DNA of 18,341 nucleotides from Bacteroidota bacterium. GTDB taxonomy: Bacteria > Bacteroidota > Bacteroidia > Chitinophagales > Chitinophagaceae. Position numbers and translations under genes: made by a program. Shown here one piece after another: positions 1-6,679 of the stretch. The stretch lies in the NCBI GenBank assembly GCA_023429825.1, contig JAEZDC010000078.1, forward strand, positions 1 through 18,341. The letters are read 5' to 3'. Position 1 is the stretch's first letter, and each line of letters begins with the position of its first letter. The notes below the pieces were generated by a model that was not told the DNA's origin, made no database searches, and saw only the letters and a list, made by a program, of their open reading frames with translations.

Positions 1-133
1 CGAGTGGATGGATCGCTGCAAAGGCAATAACCCAATAAATAAGAAAAGGGTCCTACTTTATAGGATACCGGCTCCAAAAGGAGCTCTTTTGTTTCTTAAA
101 GGAGTAACTAAGCTTCCAGAAGGATCATTTTGA
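1..133 (+). other. Window-edge stretch, possible 3' end of an upstream gene
   Basis: All three plus-strand frames are open at the window edge. Frame 1 stops at 28-30, frame 3 at 36-38, and frame 2 stays open to a TGA at 131-133 (about 43 residues). None of the three peptides is recognisable. If a gene ends here, the frame 1 or frame 3 stop fits best, because a terminator-like hairpin follows at 71-97. A second small stem, TCCTA/TAGGA, lies at 51-55 and 61-65. No function can be given. Confidence 0.2.
71..97 (+). terminator. Weak Rho-independent terminator candidate
   Basis: GCTCC (71-75), an AAAA loop and GGAGC (80-84) form a 5-bp GC-rich stem, extendable by one G-T wobble pair. A T-rich tract runs from 85 to 97 and is interrupted by single G and C bases. 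It would end transcription of a gene lying left of the window. The stem is short, so the call is tentative. Confidence 0.4.
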
Positions 134-139
134 CTTTCA

Positions 140-320
140 AAAAATGGTAATTGGCTGCCCGAAATTGTCAACTTACTGCCCGGAATTGTCAGCTAACTAT
201 CAGAATTTATCAACTGACCCTCAGAAACTCCCAACTATCTCTCAGATACTATCAACTGTCTTTCAGAAATTGTCAACTGTCTTTCAGAAATTGTCAACTT
301 AATTTCCGAAACTATCAACG
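140..320. repeat. Tandem array of 21-bp direct repeats
   Basis: Seven full units and a partial one start at 161, 182, 203, 224, 245, 266, 287 and 308, each opening with a variant of GAAATTGTCAACT. A decayed unit is visible at 140-160 and perhaps another at 119-139. Two consecutive 21-mers (255-275 and 276-296) are identical, while outer units have diverged, which suggests recent internal duplication. Because 21 is a multiple of three, the plus strand reads as a heptapeptide repeat of the form R-N-C-Q-L-S-F from 160 to a TAG at 337-339. There is no ATG and no ribosome binding site, and substitutions are not concentrated at third codon positions, so coding is doubtful. On the minus strand each intact unit carries a TTGACA-type hexamer. 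The function is unknown. The spacing of two helical turns would put every unit on the same face of the DNA. Confidence 0.9.
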
Positions 321-630
321 AATCGTCTTCAACCTTTAGTTGAGGTTATGACCCATTCGCGGCCACCCATCCCACATTGATCTGCATTTTTCACCTTTCT
401 GCAGGGTTTTTCAGCCAGAATTAAGAACAGTAAGTATTAGCACGAATTGCAGGGTGTAATCTGCTGACCTGCATCCTGCAGTAGAAGTGTGCGACGCAAG
501 GAAAGCTTAAGCGGAGATTAATAGCTGGGTAAATAACCTTTCCATCCAACTAACCGTTTAGCCTTTCATACATTTCATTTCCTTTACAACCCTTTTCGGT
601 CTACATTCATCCCCTCAAAAAAATGACGGC
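321..630. other. Non-coding leader region upstream of the metalloprotease gene
   Basis: About 300 bases without a plausible gene. It holds several scattered TGCAGG/CCTGCA words: CTGCAGGG at 399-406, TGCAGG at 448-453, CCTGCA at 468-473 and CCTGCAG at 475-481. Some of these can pair; 448-453 with 468-473 gives a 6-bp stem. One copy of the dispersed TGCGACGCAA element lies at 480-499. A sequence one base off the Bacteroidota -7 consensus (TAnnTTTG) lies at 569-576 (TACATTTC), 55 bases before the start codon, but no convincing -33 partner was found. The promoter for the downstream gene is probably here without being firmly located. Confidence 0.5.
480..499 (+). repeat. Dispersed TGCGACGCAA element, copy 1
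   Basis: Matches 19 of 20 bases of the copy at 7828-7849, which is in opposite orientation. The core AAGTGTGCGACGCAA (485-499) is identical in both. The core contains the near-palindrome TTGCG-n-CGCAA. A small palindrome, GCTTAAGC, follows at 504-511. Confidence 0.75.
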
Positions 631-3204
631 ATGAAAAAAAATTCTCTACTTGCTCTTGCTGCCGGATGCTTCATATCCCTATCAGCAAATGCACAACCAC
701 CTGCGGGCACACAGCCTAAACCAGGGGGAGACTCTTCAAAAGCTGCCACTCCTAAAAAACCAGGAGTTGCGGAAAAAGTAAAAGGAATGAAGAAGCATAG
801 TGGCTTGTTCACCTTATACCAGGATACTGCAACCGGAAGTTTGCAGATGTATGTTAAGAAAGACCAGTTAGGTAAAGAGTTCATTTACCAGAGTTTTTCT
901 ATCAGCGGTCCTACCTCTTTATTCCTTCACCAGAGTATGCACAGGCAAACTGGTGTATTTAAGATCGAAAGAGCTTTCGACAGGTTAGAGTTCTCTGAAG
1001 TGAACACTAACTTCTACTACAATCCTAAAAATGCAGTTAGCAAAACTGCTAATGTAGATAAGCCAGAAGCAGTGCTTTATATTGATAAGTTCTCTGCTGA
1101 AGATTCTGCAGGTTACCTTATCAACGTAGATCAATTATTCCTGAGTGAGAAGATGGACCCTGTAAAACCTATTTTCCCTCCAAGCCCTGCGGCTATGTTT
1201 ACTTTCAATTTAGGCCAGTTGAACCCAACTAAGTCTAAGTATTCAAATGTGCGTTCTTACCCTAACAACAGCGATGTTGTAGTTGATCTTAGCTACGATA
1301 ATCCTATGGCTATGGTAAGCGGTGGCGCCGATGTTACTGACCCGCGTTATGTGCGTGTACGTATGCAACACAGCTTTATTGAAATGCCTAAGAATGATTT
1401 CAAGCCAAGATTTGACGATCAGAGAATAGGCTATTTCACCCAGCAGGTAACTGATCAAACCAGTATCTCTGCAACGCCTTACAGAGATATGATCAACCGT
1501 TGGAATCTTGTAAAGAAAGATCCTAATGCTGCATTGAGCGAGCCGGTTGAGCCGATCGTATGGTGGGTTGAGAACACAACACCTGTAGAATATCGCCAGG
1601 CTATCGTTGATGCCGGAAACAAATGGAACGAAGCTTTTGAAAAAGCTGGTTTCAAGAATGCGGTAGTAATGAAGATCATGCCTGATGATGCTACATGGGA
1701 TCCTGCTGATATCCGTTACAATGTGATCCGTTGGGTATCTTCTGCTAATCCTCCTTACGGAGCGATCGGGCCAAGCTTTGTTAACCCAAGAACAGGACAG
1801 ATCATTGGTTCTGATATCACAGTTGAGTGGTACAGCGGTAGTGCTACACCACTCAATGATGAGTTATACAGTGCTCCTTCTATCGAGCAAATGAAATTCC
1901 CAGGAATGGAACTGGAGCATCATAAGTACTGCACGCTTGCAGGCGAACTGAAAGCTGGTTTCACAGCGGGTGCAACTGTAGCTGAAGCTGCTGGTGGCAC
2001 TGAAGAAGAGATCAAAGAAATGCATAAGCAATACCTTACTTATTTGATCATGCACGAGATGGGTCATACAATGGGCTTGAACCACAATATGAAATCAAGC
2101 CAGATGTGGAGCCCTGCAGAAGTACATAACAAAGAACTTACACGCCAATATGGTTTGACTGGTTCAGTTATGGACTATCCTGCTATCAACGTTGCACTAG
2201 ACAGAAGCAAGCAAGGTGATTACTATACTACAAAAGCAGGTCCTTATGATCTTTGGGCTATTGAGTATGGCTACACTCCATATAAGTCATGGGATGAAGA
2301 GCAAGCTGGATTGAACAAAATTCTTTCTCGCAGCACTGATCCTAAACTTGCATTCGGTAACGATAATGACGACATGAGAACTCCGGGTAAAGCGATGGAT
2401 CCTAGAGTGAATATCGGTGATATGAGTAGTGATGCTATTGCATATGCTGAAGAGAGATTCAAACTCGTAAACGCTACTATGCCTAAGATCCTTGCTAAAT
2501 ACAGCAAGCCAGGTAAATCTTACCAGGAGTTGAGAACTCGTTTCAATACTTTGAACGGCCAGCGTACAAGTATGACTTCTGCTGTTAGCCGTTATGTAGG
2601 TGGTGTGTATGTTGACAGAAGCACTCCTGATCAAAAATCAGCTAGCAAGCCTTATACTCCGGTACCTGCAGCTACTCAAAAGAAAGCGATCGAAACTTTG
2701 AGCAAGTATGTATTTGCACCGGATGCTTTTGCTGCTGATGCTGCTTTATATCCTTACTTACAAATGCAGCGTCGTGGTTTTAACCAACCATTTACCGGCG
2801 AAGACCTTAAGCTCACTTCAAACTATTTGAGTGCACAGGTTAACGGAGCGCTTACTCACCTGTTACATCCAAACACTTTACAGCGTCTTACAAACAGCCG
2901 TTTGTATGGTAACACGTACGGTGTAGCTGATATGTTGAACGACCTTAACAAAGGCATTTTTGATGCTGATATGGCTGGTAACGTAAATGTTCACCGTCAA
3001 TATTTGCAAACTGCTTATGTAAAAGGTTTGGCAACTGTAGCTAACGGTACCGCTGCAGATGATGTAGCTAAAGGTGCTGCTCGTTATGCATTGAAGAAGC
3101 TGAAGTCTAAATTAGCTGCTGCTGCTGCAACTGCTAATGAAGAAACAAAAGCACACAGATCAAACCTCATCTATTTGATAGATGATGCTACTATAGTTAA
3201 ATAA
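631..3204 (+). CDS. Secreted zinc-dependent metalloprotease (metzincin, DUF5117/DUF4953 type)
   Basis: An 857-residue protein with a Sec signal peptide: MKK, a hydrophobic run, then likely cleavage after ANA near residue 21. The mature N-terminus is rich in Pro, Gly and Lys. The metzincin zinc site HEMGHTMGLNH is at 475-485 (zinc ligands H475, H479 and H485; catalytic E476). The Met-turn S-V-M-D-Y follows, with M514. Family knowledge: Bacteroidota proteins with a DUF5118-like segment, a DUF5117 domain and a Met-zincin (DUF4953) domain have this order and size. Here they would occupy roughly 45-95, 100-290 and 390-700, judged by eye. The protein probably acts in the periplasm or outside the cell, and its substrate is unknown. 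An earlier ATG at 622 meets a stop after three codons, so 631 is the start. It appears to be transcribed alone and ends at a strong palindromic terminator. Confidence 0.93.
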   Translation: MKKNSLLALAAGCFISLSANAQPPAGTQPKPGGDSSKAATPKKPGVAEKVKGMKKHSGLFTLYQDTATGSLQMYVKKDQLGKEFIYQSFSISGPTSLFLHQSMHRQTGVFKIERAFDRLEFSEVNTNFYYNPKNAVSKTANVDKPEAVLYIDKFSAEDSAGYLINVDQLFLSEKMDPVKPIFPPSPAAMFTFNLGQLNPTKSKYSNVRSYPNNSDVVVDLSYDNPMAMVSGGADVTDPRYVRVRMQHSFIEMPKNDFKPRFDDQRIGYFTQQVTDQTSISATPYRDMINRWNLVKKDPNAALSEPVEPIVWWVENTTPVEYRQAIVDAGNKWNEAFEKAGFKNAVVMKIMPDDATWDPADIRYNVIRWVSSANPPYGAIGPSFVNPRTGQIIGSDITVEWYSGSATPLNDELYSAPSIEQMKFPGMELEHHKYCTLAGELKAGFTAGATVAEAAGGTEEEIKEMHKQYLTYLIMHEMGHTMGLNHNMKSSQMWSPAEVHNKELTRQYGLTGSVMDYPAINVALDRSKQGDYYTTKAGPYDLWAIEYGYTPYKSWDEEQAGLNKILSRSTDPKLAFGNDNDDMRTPGKAMDPRVNIGDMSSDAIAYAEERFKLVNATMPKILAKYSKPGKSYQELRTRFNTLNGQRTSMTSAVSRYVGGVYVDRSTPDQKSASKPYTPVPAATQKKAIETLSKYVFAPDAFAADAALYPYLQMQRRGFNQPFTGEDLKLTSNYLSAQVNGALTHLLHPNTLQRLTNSRLYGNTYGVADMLNDLNKGIFDADMAGNVNVHRQYLQTAYVKGLATVANGTAADDVAKGAARYALKKLKSKLAAAAATANEETKAHRSNLIYLIDDATIVK

Positions 3205-3222
3205 GTTTCTTACTTATAATAG

Positions 3223-3250
3223 AAAAGGCGAAGAATATTCTTCGCCTTTT
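3223..3250. terminator. Bidirectional palindromic terminator
   Basis: A perfect 28-nt palindrome: AAAAGGCGAAGAAT followed by its exact reverse complement. It forms a stem with A-runs on one side and T-runs on the other, so it can end transcription on both strands. It lies between the convergent stop codons of the metalloprotease (3204) and the membrane protein (3273). Confidence 0.93.
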
Positions 3251-3272
3251 TGTTTTACTGAACCTGTAGAGA

Positions 3273-3701
3273 TCAGGTAAGTTTAGGAGTATGTAGTTTA
3301 TCAAGATTCATTTCTACGCCTCTTAGCCAAATTCCCCCGATGCATAAAGACAAGCCAACTCCACCTATTACAAAATGCAACGGGCTTATCATCTGCAGCA
3401 TAAATATCTGCACCGCGATCCATACCATCACTACAAACCCCTGCACAATGATATACCAGTAATAATCTTTCACCTGCATCAATACCGCAGCGATCACTGC
3501 CAGGCTTGATAAACCGATGCTCACCAACAATATCCAACCCGGTATCAAAAAATTTTTGAAAGGAGAACTTTCTAGTAGATGAGGGGTTAATCCCATCCCG
3601 CTTCCATCAGGAGAAATGATGAAGTTGATGCCTCCATATATTGCCTGGATGCTATTGAAGAAGATGAGCAGGAGGCAAAGGATCTTTATAAAGCTTTTCA
3701 T
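3273..3701 (-). CDS. Small integral membrane protein with four predicted helices, function unknown
   Basis: A 142-residue hydrophobic protein. Four membrane segments are visible, near residues 4-24 (could also be read as a signal anchor), 50-75, 80-102 and 108-126. A short charged C-terminal tail follows. The loop after helix 1 contains the Gly/Ser-rich stretch I-S-P-D-G-S-G-M-G. I do not recognise a characterised family; similar four-helix proteins are common and unannotated in Bacteroidota. It has its own transcription unit, convergent with the metalloprotease and divergent from thyA, so the 227-nt spacer upstream must hold its promoter. Confidence 0.8.
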   Translation of the reverse strand: MKSFIKILCLLLIFFNSIQAIYGGINFIISPDGSGMGLTPHLLESSPFKNFLIPGWILLVSIGLSSLAVIAAVLMQVKDYYWYIIVQGFVVMVWIAVQIFMLQMISPLHFVIGGVGLSLCIGGIWLRGVEMNLDKLHTPKLT

Positions 3702-3803
3702 ATCGTGTGTCTTTGGGAGGTTAAAGATGAAAAAAGTTGATATGTATGAAGATGACGATGGTCAGTAATGGAGCTGAGGTTTATTGATGCCAATTGAACC
3801 GGA

Positions 3804-3825
3804 AGTACAAGTGAGTGACACAACG
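3804..3825 (+). repeat. Dispersed TGCGACGCAA element, degenerate copy 2
   Basis: Aligns without gaps to the reverse complement of 7828-7849, with 19 of 22 bases identical. The first ten bases (AGTACAAGTG) and the last five (CAACG) are conserved. It is followed by an inverted repeat, GCTAT (3831-3835) and ATAGC (3844-3848). It lies in the divergent spacer upstream of thyA. Confidence 0.65.
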
Positions 3826-3858
3826 AAGAGGCTATGAAAATCAATAGCTGGCATCATA

Positions 3859-3879
3859 TTGCTCACACCTTGCTCACAC
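3859..3879. promoter_or_regulatory. Paired 10-mer direct repeat upstream of thyA, possible operator
   Basis: TTGCTCACAC occurs twice, at 3859-3868 and 3870-3879, with an 11-bp period of about one helical turn. A TACTTTG sequence follows at 3880-3886. That is close to the Bacteroidota -7 element TAnnTTTG but one base short, 43 bases before the thyA start. The arrangement could be a promoter region with a protein-binding repeat. It is inferred from pattern only. Confidence 0.35.
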
Positions 3880-3928
3880 TACTTTGTTATTCCCTGTTCC
3901 CCATGTCCCATTTTCCTAAATTGCAGCT

Positions 3929-4723
3929 ATGCAACAGTACCATCAATTACTACAGCACATTTTAGATAACGGTGCATCAAAGACTGACAGAACAGGAACC
4001 GGCACCATCAGTTGTTTCGGATACCAGATGCGTTTCAATTTGCAGGAAGGTTTTCCATTGGTGACAACGAAGAAACTGCATTTGAAGAGTATCGTGCATG
4101 AATTATTATGGTTTTTGAAGGGAGAGACGAACATTGCTTATCTCACAGAAAATGGCGTGAGTATCTGGAATGAATGGGCTGATGAAAATGGAGAGTTGGG
4201 TCCGGTATATGGTAAACAATGGAGGAGTTGGGAAGGTGCAGATGGAGTTGTTGTTGACCAGATCACAGATGTGATTGATCAGATCAAAAAGAATCCTGAT
4301 AGTAGAAGATTGATTGTAAGTGCATGGAATGTTGCTGATCTTCCGAAGATGGCGTTGATGCCTTGCCATGCATTATTCCAGTTTTATGTGGCTGATGGAA
4401 AGTTGAGTTGCCAGTTGTATCAACGTAGTGCTGATGTGTTTCTTGGTGTTCCATTCAACATTGCATCATATGCATTGCTTACCATGATGATCGCACAGGT
4501 TTGTGATCTTGAGGTCGGAGATTTTGTTCATACGTTCGGCGATGTGCACTTGTACAACAATCATATTGAGCAGGCGAAATTGCAATTGAGCAGAACACCA
4601 TATGATCTGCCGATGATGAAAATAAACCCTTCAGTAAAAAACATATTTGATTTTAAGTTTGAAGATTTTGAATTAAAGAATTACCAGTTTCATCCGCATA
4701 TAAAAGCGCCGGTAGCGGTGTAA
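3929..4723 (+). CDS. thyA: Thymidylate synthase
   Basis: Converts dUMP to dTMP using 5,10-methylenetetrahydrofolate as both methyl donor and reductant, leaving dihydrofolate. It is a cytoplasmic homodimer. The protein is 264 residues, the same length as E. coli ThyA, and keeps its numbering: nucleophile C146 in P-C-H, phosphate-binding R126 and R127 (S-R-R), R166 and S167 with D169 in Q-R-S-A-D, and N177. The N-terminal R-T-G-T-G-T loop and the H-T-F-G-D-V-H-L-Y-N-N-H dUMP-binding segment are intact. It is the first gene of a plus-strand series that includes folA, which recycles the dihydrofolate it makes. No strong Shine-Dalgarno sequence is visible, as usual in this phylum. Confidence 0.98.
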   Translation: MQQYHQLLQHILDNGASKTDRTGTGTISCFGYQMRFNLQEGFPLVTTKKLHLKSIVHELLWFLKGETNIAYLTENGVSIWNEWADENGELGPVYGKQWRSWEGADGVVVDQITDVIDQIKKNPDSRRLIVSAWNVADLPKMALMPCHALFQFYVADGKLSCQLYQRSADVFLGVPFNIASYALLTMMIAQVCDLEVGDFVHTFGDVHLYNNHIEQAKLQLSRTPYDLPMMKINPSVKNIFDFKFEDFELKNYQFHPHIKAPVAV

Positions 4724-4727
4724 ATAA

Positions 4728-4756
4728 GAAATAATTAATGAGAAATAATTAATAAG
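4728..4756. repeat. Left arm of a 29-nt inverted repeat flanking the four-helix-bundle gene
   Basis: This AT-rich arm begins 4 nt after the thyA stop codon. Its reverse complement occurs at 5222-5250 with 27 of 29 bases identical. Internally it is close to a 14-nt tandem duplication built on AGAAATAATTAAT. The continuation AATAAGAAAAGGGT (4751-4764) also occurs exactly at 38-51. Confidence 0.8.
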
Positions 4757-4814
4757 AAAAGGGTTAGGTTGAGCCACTGGCTTTTTGCGGAAAGCTTTGT
4801 ATTTTGAAAATAAA

Positions 4815-5210
4815 ATGCCCTACTCTAAGCCCTTCGATCTGGAAGATCGTCTAATTTCTTTTGCATGTTTGTGTCTTGAAGTATGTGATTTACTTCCAAA
4901 TTCAAAATCAGGCCAAAACCTGGAATACCAATTATCTAAAAGTTCTACTGCCTCTGCACTGATTTATGGAGAAGCGCAAGCTGCTGAATCTAAAGCAGAC
5001 TTTTTACATAAGATGAAGATGGTATTAAAAGAGATAAGGGAAACAAGAGTCAATCTTAAGATCATTCAGCAGAAGCCTGTTATTCAATCGGCTAAAGTTG
5101 ATATAGCCATGTCGGAAGCTGGCCAGTTAATGGCTATATTTTTGAAAAGTATTGAAACAGCTAAAAATAATCAGCCTGTTAAAGAAAAAAGCAGCAAATT
5201 GTCTTCATAA
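4815..5210 (+). CDS. Four-helix-bundle protein (S23/IVP-like family)
   Basis: A 131-residue protein from the ATG at 4815; an in-frame TTG at 4785 would add ten residues but is less likely. It resembles the four-helix-bundle proteins first described from intervening sequences in 23S rRNA genes. Seen: an N-terminal F-D-L-E-D-R-L helix, a Q-L-S-K-S-S-T-A-S-A helix, the E-A-Q-A-A-E-S-K-A-D-F segment leading into helix three (K-M-V-L-K-E-I-R-E-T), and a hydrophobic fourth helix before a Lys/Ser-rich tail. The molecular role of this family is unresolved. A related fold serves as the accessory protein (Avd) of diversity-generating retroelements, but no reverse transcriptase is present here. The gene sits between thyA and folA, bounded by 29-nt inverted repeats that nearly reach the thyA stop and the folA start. 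This suggests that it arrived as a discrete insertion. Confidence 0.85.
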   Translation: MPYSKPFDLEDRLISFACLCLEVCDLLPNSKSGQNLEYQLSKSSTASALIYGEAQAAESKADFLHKMKMVLKEIRETRVNLKIIQQKPVIQSAKVDIAMSEAGQLMAIFLKSIETAKNNQPVKEKSSKLSS

Positions 5211-5221
5211 GTTTGTAATTA

Positions 5222-5250
5222 CTTATTAATTATTTCTTATTCATTATTTC
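5222..5250. repeat. Right arm of the 29-nt inverted repeat flanking the four-helix-bundle gene
   Basis: Reverse complement of 4728-4756 at 27 of 29 bases. It ends one base before the folA ATG, so the folA translation initiation region lies inside the repeat. Paired with the left arm in RNA it would enclose the whole four-helix-bundle message and cover the region just upstream of the folA start. Confidence 0.8.
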
Positions 5251-5251
5251 A

Positions 5252-5740
5252 ATGATTATCTCTTTAGTAGTAGCTGCATCCACAAACAATGTAATCGGTG
5301 TAAACAACCAACTTCCTTGGCATTTGCCAATGGATCTGAAATTCTTTAAGAACACTACCTGGGCAATGCCTGTGATCATGGGAAGAAGAACATTTGAGTC
5401 TATGGGTAAAGCTTTACCGGGTAGATTGAATATTGTGATCACTTCTCAAAAAGATCTGCATTTTGAAAATGGGGTTACAGTTAATTCACTGAAAGATGCT
5501 TTGTTTGTTGCAGAGAATGGAGATTACAAAGAAGCTTTTATCATAGGGGGCGGCCAATTATTTAATGAAGTGTTTGAGAAAGCTGATAAATTATACCTAA
5601 CGAGAGTTCATGCAAATATAGATGGCGACGTCTTCTTTCCGGCAGTTGATAAGGACTGGAAACTGATCTCAAATGAAGATCATTTTAAAGACGAGAAGCA
5701 TAAGTACGATTTCAGTTTTCAACTTTGGGAAAGAAAATAA
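5252..5740 (+). CDS. folA: Dihydrofolate reductase
   Basis: Reduces dihydrofolate to tetrahydrofolate with NADPH, restoring the cofactor oxidised by ThyA. It is 162 residues, close to the E. coli length of 159. Visible family features are the Met20-loop region V-I-G-V-N-N-Q-L-P-W with W23, the catalytic acid D28 in L-P-M-D-L (E. coli D27), the NADPH-binding P-V-I-M-G-R-R-T-F-E-S-M-G segment, the second P-G-R stretch, and the I-I-G-G-G-Q-L-F motif. Synteny with thyA is common in bacteria. Here the two are separated by the four-helix-bundle gene. Confidence 0.98.
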   Translation: MIISLVVAASTNNVIGVNNQLPWHLPMDLKFFKNTTWAMPVIMGRRTFESMGKALPGRLNIVITSQKDLHFENGVTVNSLKDALFVAENGDYKEAFIIGGGQLFNEVFEKADKLYLTRVHANIDGDVFFPAVDKDWKLISNEDHFKDEKHKYDFSFQLWERK

Positions 5741-5771
5741 ACCAATCACTCTCATCTTTTATCTTCATTTG

Positions 5772-6566
5772 ATGTACTCTCCTTCAAAACTTATCTACAA
5801 ATATTTGCAATACTGGCGAAAAGCAAGTAACGGAAAGGGCCATGGTATTCATTCACCATTTGTATTTGAGTTTGTAACAAAGGTGCTTAACTCAAATATC
5901 TACTATAAAGTATATGATGAAGTGGAAGCCGTTAGAAAGCGACTCTTAAAAGATAATTCAATCATAACTATTGAGGACTTTGGTGCTGGGTCAAGGGTCA
6001 ATCCAACCAATCAGCGCAGCATTCAGCAGATTGCTAAAAGTTCGCTCAAGCCAAAGAAGTATAGCCAGCTTTTATATAGAATGGCCCGGTATTACAGACC
6101 GTCAACGATACTTGAACTGGGAACATCACTGGGTATCACTACATCCTATTTAGCGAAAGGAAACCCTGGTGCTAAGATTATCACGATGGAAGGAGCTAAA
6201 CAAATTGCCTCAACTGCTACACGTAATTTTCAATCGCTCGGTATAAATAATATCCAATTAATTGAGGGCAATTTTGATGAAACACTTCCTTCAACACTAA
6301 AGAATATTAAGGTTGATCTTGCTTACCTTGATGGCAATCATCGGTATCTTCCAACGGTAGAATACTTTCACCAAATACTTCAACATTCTCATAATAGCAC
6401 CATCATTATACTTGATGATATTCACTGGAGCCAGGAAATGGAACAAGCCTGGGATTGGGTAAAAGCTCATCAGCAGGTAACACTCACCATTGACCTGTTT
6501 GCAATTGGTATTGCTGTATTGCGTAAAGAGATATTACATAAGCAACATTTCTCTATCCGCTATTAA
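5772..6566 (+). CDS. Class I SAM-dependent methyltransferase, O-methyltransferase-like
   Basis: A 264-residue protein. The frame is open further upstream into folA, but the ATG at 5772 lies 31 nt after the folA stop and avoids an overlap of about 70 nt, so it is preferred. The Rossmann core is clear: motif I I-L-E-L-G-T-S-L-G (113-121), the acidic end of strand 2 in T-M-E-G, D-L-A-Y-L-D-G-N-H (D187 to H190), and L-D-D-I-H-W (214-219). This arrangement matches the Methyltransf_24/O-methyltransferase group. The N-terminal segment G-H-G-I-H-S-P-F-V-F is typical of a Bacteroidota subset found near various housekeeping genes. The substrate is unknown. It is likely co-transcribed with folA. Confidence 0.85.
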   Translation: MYSPSKLIYKYLQYWRKASNGKGHGIHSPFVFEFVTKVLNSNIYYKVYDEVEAVRKRLLKDNSIITIEDFGAGSRVNPTNQRSIQQIAKSSLKPKKYSQLLYRMARYYRPSTILELGTSLGITTSYLAKGNPGAKIITMEGAKQIASTATRNFQSLGINNIQLIEGNFDETLPSTLKNIKVDLAYLDGNHRYLPTVEYFHQILQHSHNSTIIILDDIHWSQEMEQAWDWVKAHQQVTLTIDLFAIGIAVLRKEILHKQHFSIRY

Positions 6567-6577
6567 TGTGATTTGCT

Positions 6578-6674
6578 GATAACGTTACCGATAACGATTG
6601 CCCAGTTTCATGAGCAATATCAGTTTCTTACACTCCAAATGGCTTATTTTCGTGGCCTTCGATCAAAAAGCCAT
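6578..6674 (+). promoter_or_regulatory. Spacer upstream of pntAA with short repeats and a start-proximal hairpin
   Basis: GATAACG occurs at 6578-6584 and 6590-6596 (12-bp period) and includes the inverted pair CGTTA/TAACG. Further on, ATGGCTT (6639-6645) can pair with AAGCCAT (6668-6674), a 7-bp stem with a 22-nt loop ending five bases before the pntAA ATG. Either could influence expression. This is pattern only. Confidence 0.25.
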
Positions 6675-6679
6675 CATGC

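Noticed and set aside
140..320. CRISPR array
   Set aside because: The repeats are contiguous at 21 bp with no unique spacers, and no cas genes are nearby.
140..320. Plasmid iterons / replication origin
   Set aside because: The array has an iteron-like period, but there is no rep gene or partition gene and the surroundings are chromosomal housekeeping genes. Kept only as an analogy.
151..339. Small protein made of heptapeptide repeats
   Set aside because: The only available start is TTG, there is no ribosome binding site, and the repeat differences are not concentrated at third codon positions.
2287..2634. 115-codon open frame antisense to the metalloprotease gene
   Set aside because: A shadow frame within a well-supported gene, with no recognisable protein features.
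4815..5210. Accessory gene of a diversity-generating retroelement
   Set aside because: The four-helix-bundle fold is shared with Avd, but there is no reverse transcriptase and no template/variable repeat pair in the window.
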